Assembly: GCF_037975245.1 (NCBI RefSeq)
Contig: NC_092583.1
Span: 3,342,764 to 3,406,763 of the forward strand
DNA length: 64,000 bases
Direction of reading: 5' to 3'
From: Apostichopus japonicus
Taxonomy: Eukaryota; Echinodermata; Holothuroidea; Aspidochirotida; Stichopodidae
Under the pieces are notes generated by a model that was not told the origin of the DNA, did not search any database, and saw only the letters and a program-made list of their open reading frames with translations. The translations under genes and the position numbers were made by a program. Of this stretch, positions 61,415-64,000 are shown piece after piece (the first letter of the stretch is position 1; each line of letters begins with the position of its first letter).

Positions 61415-64000
61415 TACTCCTCTTAAGTTTAACTTGAACCAGATACAAAGGAATGAAGTATCATATGACTCAATTTGCACCAACTCCGCTGCAAAAGTCT
61501 TTTTAACACATCTGATCCTACTGAGCCAGATCTATTAAGTTAATACGCTCCTTATAAAACAGACACGCGTGGTTAACCATCTGTGCATTACCTTTCATTA
61601 CAAGTTAGAAAATTCTCTAACATAAATGACATGACGAGTCACGGCTCGTTGAGATTCTTTAAAAATTGCAGTACAGACTCAAAAATAAAAATCTTTCTTA
61701 TGAATAATGAATTAGTTGATGTCAGATGGTAGTGAAATATCATATTATGGACTAAAAATGGAAAATCTAGTTTTAATATTACTTGAAATGGATTACATTT
61801 TAATGGAGTTGATGGTGTCAGTAATTAGAAAGTTGACACTTTTAAATATTATTAGACTGATTAATGAATTATTAAAATATTAACGGATGCAAGAAATAGT
61901 TTGAAATGTGTTTATGTAAACATTATAATAAGGAATAGTTTTAATCCATTGTAAAAGGTTACAGAAATCTGTGATTTTCTAGAGCCTACCAAATTTCCGG
62001 TGGAAATAATTTTTCAACCAAAAGGAAAAAGTTGCACATGAGGTGTCTGTTGAGGGAGTCTCCAAAACTCACACAAATAATATGCCGATGAATAATGGCA
62101 TAATTTTTGGAGGTTTTTTTTTTCAACTAACAAAATCCACTACATAATTTGTGGGACATCAAAACTCGTAGAAGTTTTTATTCTCAGCCATGAATCAATT
62201 TAGATTTGGGTCAGACAGCTTTGACCAGACTAAATTTGATATAGGATGTATGAAATTGCAACTTCATCCAACCTGGAGTCATTTCAAAGTTAAAGTCTGT
62301 CATATTTAAATATCTCATCTACCAATGCCAAGAAACAAGGAATTGTACAGGAAATATTTCCAATGGAGACAAACATCATGCTAATAACCTTAAAGGTATA
62401 GTCTGTATAGGCCCTAGATTATAGCACGCTTTAATTGCTAGAAATTTTCAAATAGTACTTTACCCTCCCCACATTGTTCTCAGACAGGAACACACAAGAT
62501 GACTGAATAAGGAATATTCCAGTGAGGAATATTTCCTCGAAGGTTGTAATAAAAACAGTTTAAGAATTTTGACCAAAGGTGACCATATTGGAATTTCTAG
62601 CATAATTGGGGCCAATACAGCAAACCTTTAATAAACAACTTCCTTTGTAAGCCATCTCATCCAAACATCTCAAGTTGGAATATTTCCATTTTGACAATTT
62701 TGTTTTTTGTTGTTGTACCATTTTGGTAAACTAATATGTTACGAAAAAAATGCACATTTTCTCTTGAGTAGCCTACCAAATGTCACAAAGCAGTAAACAA
62801 ATTGAAGAAAAATTGGAAATTTCCAAAATGTTAATTTTATAGCATGTTTTGAAGTCATCGCAAACATACCTACATACACTGTCAGCAACAAACAAACAAA
62901 CACCCTGCAGAGAAGTACTTAGAGAAATGCTTTCAATAATAAAACTTTTCACATTCTTTCTTTGGACAGTCGAAAGATCCTCTGACATTTGTGAATATAG
63001 AACAATTTTTTATCAAGGCAACATTTTCAATGCAACATTGCAACATTGATTGCAACATTGCAAACATCGTTCGTCAAAGCAACATGGAACAAGATACATA
63101 CAACAACCCTTTCTATCGACAAATTATTTGGTTCCATTTTCAAACGAATCGTAAATATCTTACAGCAGTGATGGGCTGACTGACCTAAAAAATAAAGAAG
63201 AGGAGCTTCATTTGACAGGCCAGACCAACAAGATATTATCGTAAAATATGAGTGAGTATTTATAATTATATTCTCAGATTTTCAGTCACAAACAAAAGGT
63301 TATTCTTTTTGCTCTTCCCTAAAGTACATCTCAATGATTTGATTTTGACATAGCAGACATCAGGGAATTGTTCTCAGTTGTTCTGGCAACCCCCTTTCCC
63401 CCTCTCCATCCCATTCACACATTTATTAGTTGGGCATTGTCCATGGTAAAGGGTTCATGGTATAGTTTCCAGCAATATGCTAGAAAGTTCACTAATGTCA
63501 TGTTCAAGTATCAACAAACCATTTTACACTCACCGTTAAAGTGTGTGCCTATGCCAATACTAAAAAAAAACAGTAAAAGGTATTAATTATATGATGACAA
63601 TTTTGTAAGTATCCGATGAAAATTATGACATTATCAGGTGAATATTTTGTTATTATCGGGTGAAAATTGGCAGGAGAGGAAGGAAGATGGAAATTACATC
63701 TTAAACATCGACAGACATCTATTTTACTCCTACCACTTTCCTTTGGAACATTTCAATGGTGATCAGTACTGCCCCTGAATATTCTAGAAAGTCAAGAAAA
63801 TGGTCGAAGATGCTCCAATTTAAACAAATATTTTACTGTCATTATCACAGTATTTTTGTATTACTGAAGCTTTCATTTTTTTTTCTTTGGTCTGTGGGAG
63901 CACATATAAATCTCTAGAATGAATTGGAGGAGGAGAGAACCTTTGAGAAAGTACTTTTCATCAAATTTAGACAATTCCTTCATTTATCCTTTATTGATCA
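61415..64000. other. No gene seen
   Basis: AT-rich; a short GCAACATTG tandem at about 63030-63066. No supported coding exon. Confidence 0.55.

Noticed and set aside
1-64000. CRISPR array, phage, operon or other prokaryotic system
   Set aside because: Spliced animal genes and MITE-rich AT DNA make a prokaryotic source untenable; the tandem arrays lack the spacer-repeat regularity of CRISPR.

Overview
This is an AT-rich animal nuclear DNA window. Its genes are split by introns with canonical GT/AG junctions, and it carries many short non-autonomous transposons, microsatellites and long G/C homopolymers. No bacterial or organellar feature is present. The two recognisable proteins are conserved across animals. 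Together with the repeat style (clusters of AGGCCTA words, TTAA- and 8-bp-duplication MITEs, tRNA-like SINE heads) they suggest a marine invertebrate, perhaps an echinoderm such as a sea cucumber. That assignment is inference, not proof.

Layout. 1-24 kb shows no gene I can support. It holds homopolymer tracts, two copies of a TTAA-flanked MITE family (about 5.9 and 10.35 kb; a third lies at 61.0 kb), a tRNA-like SINE head (13.7 kb), a 24-bp minisatellite (14.9-15.1 kb) and a duplicated repeat split by a hAT-type MITE with a perfect 8-bp target duplication (17.8-18.6 kb). 24-27 kb holds two isolated first-exon candidates: a plus-strand exon ending like the start of a J domain, and a minus-strand exon beginning MAGEATEEF. 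28.8-37.3 kb is AT-rich, almost free of G/C homopolymers, and contains a triplicated 156-bp tandem repeat. 38.9-39.3 kb is a degenerate G-rich tandem array.

39.64-51.02 kb (minus strand) is an MPND gene, resolved here into 15 coding exons encoding at least 487 residues: an N-terminal RAMA domain, an acidic linker and a C-terminal MPN/JAMM domain. Its true first exon was not found. 51.59-57.13 kb (plus strand) is a complete COPS8 gene, COP9 signalosome subunit 8, with 7 exons and 188 residues. The two genes lie head to head with at most about 570 bp between the identified coding parts, so a shared promoter is likely. The pairing is suggestive because MPND has an MPN/JAMM domain, the fold of the signalosome's catalytic subunit, while COPS8 is a signalosome PCI subunit. 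No physical link between the two proteins is known to me.

The most unusual structure is in the MPND intron after the JAMM exon. The last roughly 25 bases of that exon, with its 5' splice site, have been amplified with intron sequence into about six tandem units. One unit is interrupted by a 404-bp MITE. The nearest decoy donor lies exactly 111 bp downstream in an open frame, so its use would add 37 codons. COPS8 intron 1 carries a 487-bp MITE flanked by a 10-bp duplication, and intron 2 carries a 1.6-kb ATGT satellite with higher-order structure. 57.1-64 kb holds the COPS8 3' region, a tRNA-like SINE head, the third TTAA MITE and otherwise unremarkable sequence.
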